A DNA stretch of 34,702 nucleotides from Chloroflexota bacterium (GTDB taxonomy: Bacteria; Chloroflexota; UBA6077; CF-72). Every line of letters starts with the position of its first letter. Position 1 is the stretch's first letter. Positions 33,870 to 34,702 of this stretch are shown here, in pieces. Location of the stretch: contig JAFAZN010000488.1 in NCBI GenBank assembly GCA_019239775.1, forward strand, positions 1 through 34,702, given 5' to 3'. Position numbers and translations under genes: made by a program. A model generated the notes under the pieces. It worked only from the letters and a program-made list of their open reading frames with translations, was not told the DNA's origin and ran no database searches.

Positions 33870-34330
33870 ATGTCAGCCATACGCTGCAACCAGTGACTCA
33901 ATCAGTCCAGGCGACCGCGGCGTTCGTTCTGCCACTGGCGGATCCAGCGGCCTCGCTGGAACTTGTAGGTGGCAAAGGCGCCTCGCTGGCGCGTCTGGCC
34001 ATCGCCGGCCTGCCCGTACCGGGCGGTTTCTCATCACCACCACCGCCTATTCGCGCTTCGTCGCCGACCGCCGATTTCGACAAAATGATCCCCGAGACCA
34101 TCCTGGTGTGTCCCACCACCAATCCGGCCTGGACACCCCTTTTCGCCCACGCGCGGGGGCTGGTCACGGACATCGGTGGCGTGGCAGCGCACGGATCGAT
34201 TGTGGCGCGGGAATACGGAATCCCAGCGGTCATGGGCACTGGCAACGCCACCCAGAGAATCGTCAGCGGACAAATCGTCACGGTCGACGGCGACGCGGGG
34301 ATAGTGACGCTTGCGACCCGCCGAGCATGA
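33866..34330 (+). pseudogene. phosphoenolpyruvate synthase/PEP-utilising enzyme, middle deleted
   Basis: The frame begins (TTG 33866 or GTG 33893) with the ATP-grasp N-terminus ASLELVGGKGASLARLAIAG, then LPVPGG. One missing base near 34025 shifts it, and FLITTTAYSRFVAD follows in the next frame. Then the sequence passes straight to DKMIPETILVCPTTNPAWTP, GLVTDIGGVAAHGSIVAREY and GQIVTVDGDAGIVTL, the swivelling phosphohistidine domain at the C-terminus. Intact proteins are about 850-900 aa, so some 750 residues are missing, including most of the ATP-grasp domain; the PEP/pyruvate-binding part is not seen either. The phosphohistidine (AHGS) survives. A frameshift plus a deletion of about 2 kb make it non-functional. 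It overlaps the aldo/keto reductase stop by 4 bp, so it was probably cotranscribed with it. Confidence 0.75.
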
Positions 34331-34702
34331 ACGTCATTGACGTTGGTGCTCCACCAGGAGAGCGATGGCATGGCTTGCCCGCTGCGGGTTTTGATTGCGG
34401 AGGATCAGTATCGAGAAACGATGCCCGGTCGCTGAAACGAGAGAATTTCGGGGCCCAGCGGCAGCGTCGCGATGATCCACCTACCGGCGCCGTGCTCACT
34501 CTGCACGCCAAGCAGGCGCAGCAGGTAGCGACCATCCACCTCCATTCGCAGCCAGACTGAGGTCCACTCGACGCCCACGGCGCTGATCCTCCTGCTTGCT
34601 GGCGCCTTCCCGAACGTCGGTGTATTGGACACCCTGCTGAGTGTGGCAGCCCCGGCTTTGTGCCTGATGTGAACTTCCTGTTGATCGTCGTCTGGTTGGT
34701 GG
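34331..34702. other. unassigned 3' edge region
   Basis: No gene is firmly supported. A 75-codon minus-strand frame (34632-34405) contains VWLRMEVDGRYLLRLLGVQS and IIATLPLGPEILSF, which looks protein-like, but I recognise no family and its start has no ribosome site. At the very end a plus-strand frame opening with GTG at about 34669 reads NFLLIVVWLV, the beginning of a membrane helix. It recalls the N-terminus of YccF-like small membrane proteins, but the window ends there. Both are noted only as possibilities. Confidence 0.3.

Noticed and set aside
1-34702. Search for a defence island, prophage, insertion sequence or CRISPR array
   Set aside because: No transposase, integrase, phage structural gene, nuclease/toxin pair, or regularly spaced repeats were seen on either strand. 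All intact genes fit metabolism, transport, regulation or proteolysis.

Overview
The window is high-GC bacterial chromosome, about 62% G+C by eye, with many GTG and TTG starts. Two features suggest an uncultured soil-type Chloroflexota. One is the lipoprotein binding proteins with long Ala/Pro/Gln/Thr-rich linkers after the lipobox. The other is the gene repertoire: core-MetE-like enzymes, family-5 binding proteins, LLM flavoproteins and cyclase-family proteins. This placement is inference, because there is no rRNA, tRNA or other phylogenetic marker here. I saw no transposase, integrase, CRISPR array or tRNA.

Layout. (1) 1-2557: the 3' end of an FAD monooxygenase, then a graveyard of broken genes (cyclase family, copper amine oxidase, LuxR regulator). 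(2) 2558-4924: two tandem core-MetE-like zinc enzymes on the minus strand. (3) 5195-5997: an ankyrin remnant and an intradiol dioxygenase remnant. (4) 6028-9128: an LLM flavin oxidoreductase (+), facing a two-gene minus-strand unit made of a secreted SUOX-fold protein and an MFS exporter. (5) 9784-13384: a third core-MetE paralogue joined without a gap to a family-5 binding protein, with a divergent LysR regulator. The binding protein appears to have an in-frame internal deletion. (6) 13317-18521: a minus-strand run of a 41-aa Lys-rich peptide, an FtsH-type protease, a class C beta-lactamase-fold serine hydrolase and a Tat-exported amidohydrolase. (7) 18735-25174: a plus-strand sugar locus of a LacI regulator with a clear palindromic operator, a CUT2 ABC transporter (binding protein, single-domain ATPase, permease) and a GH31 enzyme of alpha-xylosidase type. 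(8) 32855-25160: a minus-strand operon of an Opp/Dpp-type ABC transporter (two permeases, two ATPases, a 752-aa binding protein) ending in an acid-sugar dehydratase of the enolase superfamily, with a divergent aldo/keto reductase at 32946. (9) 33893-34702: a PEP-synthase remnant and an unassigned end.

How the genes fit together. Regions 7 and 8 converge with a 15-bp overlap. Together they look like two uptake and catabolism units for plant-type glycans: an alpha-xyloside branch, and a branch whose cargo is probably processed to a sugar acid and dehydrated. Regions 1-5 look like a catabolic island for small organic molecules, built around three paralogous zinc methyl/thiol-transferase-like enzymes, flavoproteins and a dedicated binding protein.

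The most unusual pattern is how genes are broken. At least four (cyclase, intradiol dioxygenase, family-5 binding protein, PEP synthase) keep a recognisable N-terminus and C-terminus but have lost the middle. I did not find a clearly new defence or mobile system. The best candidates for something undescribed are the core-MetE cluster with its binding protein, the Opp/dehydratase operon with its alternative hairpins, and the conserved-looking Lys-rich peptide ahead of ftsH.
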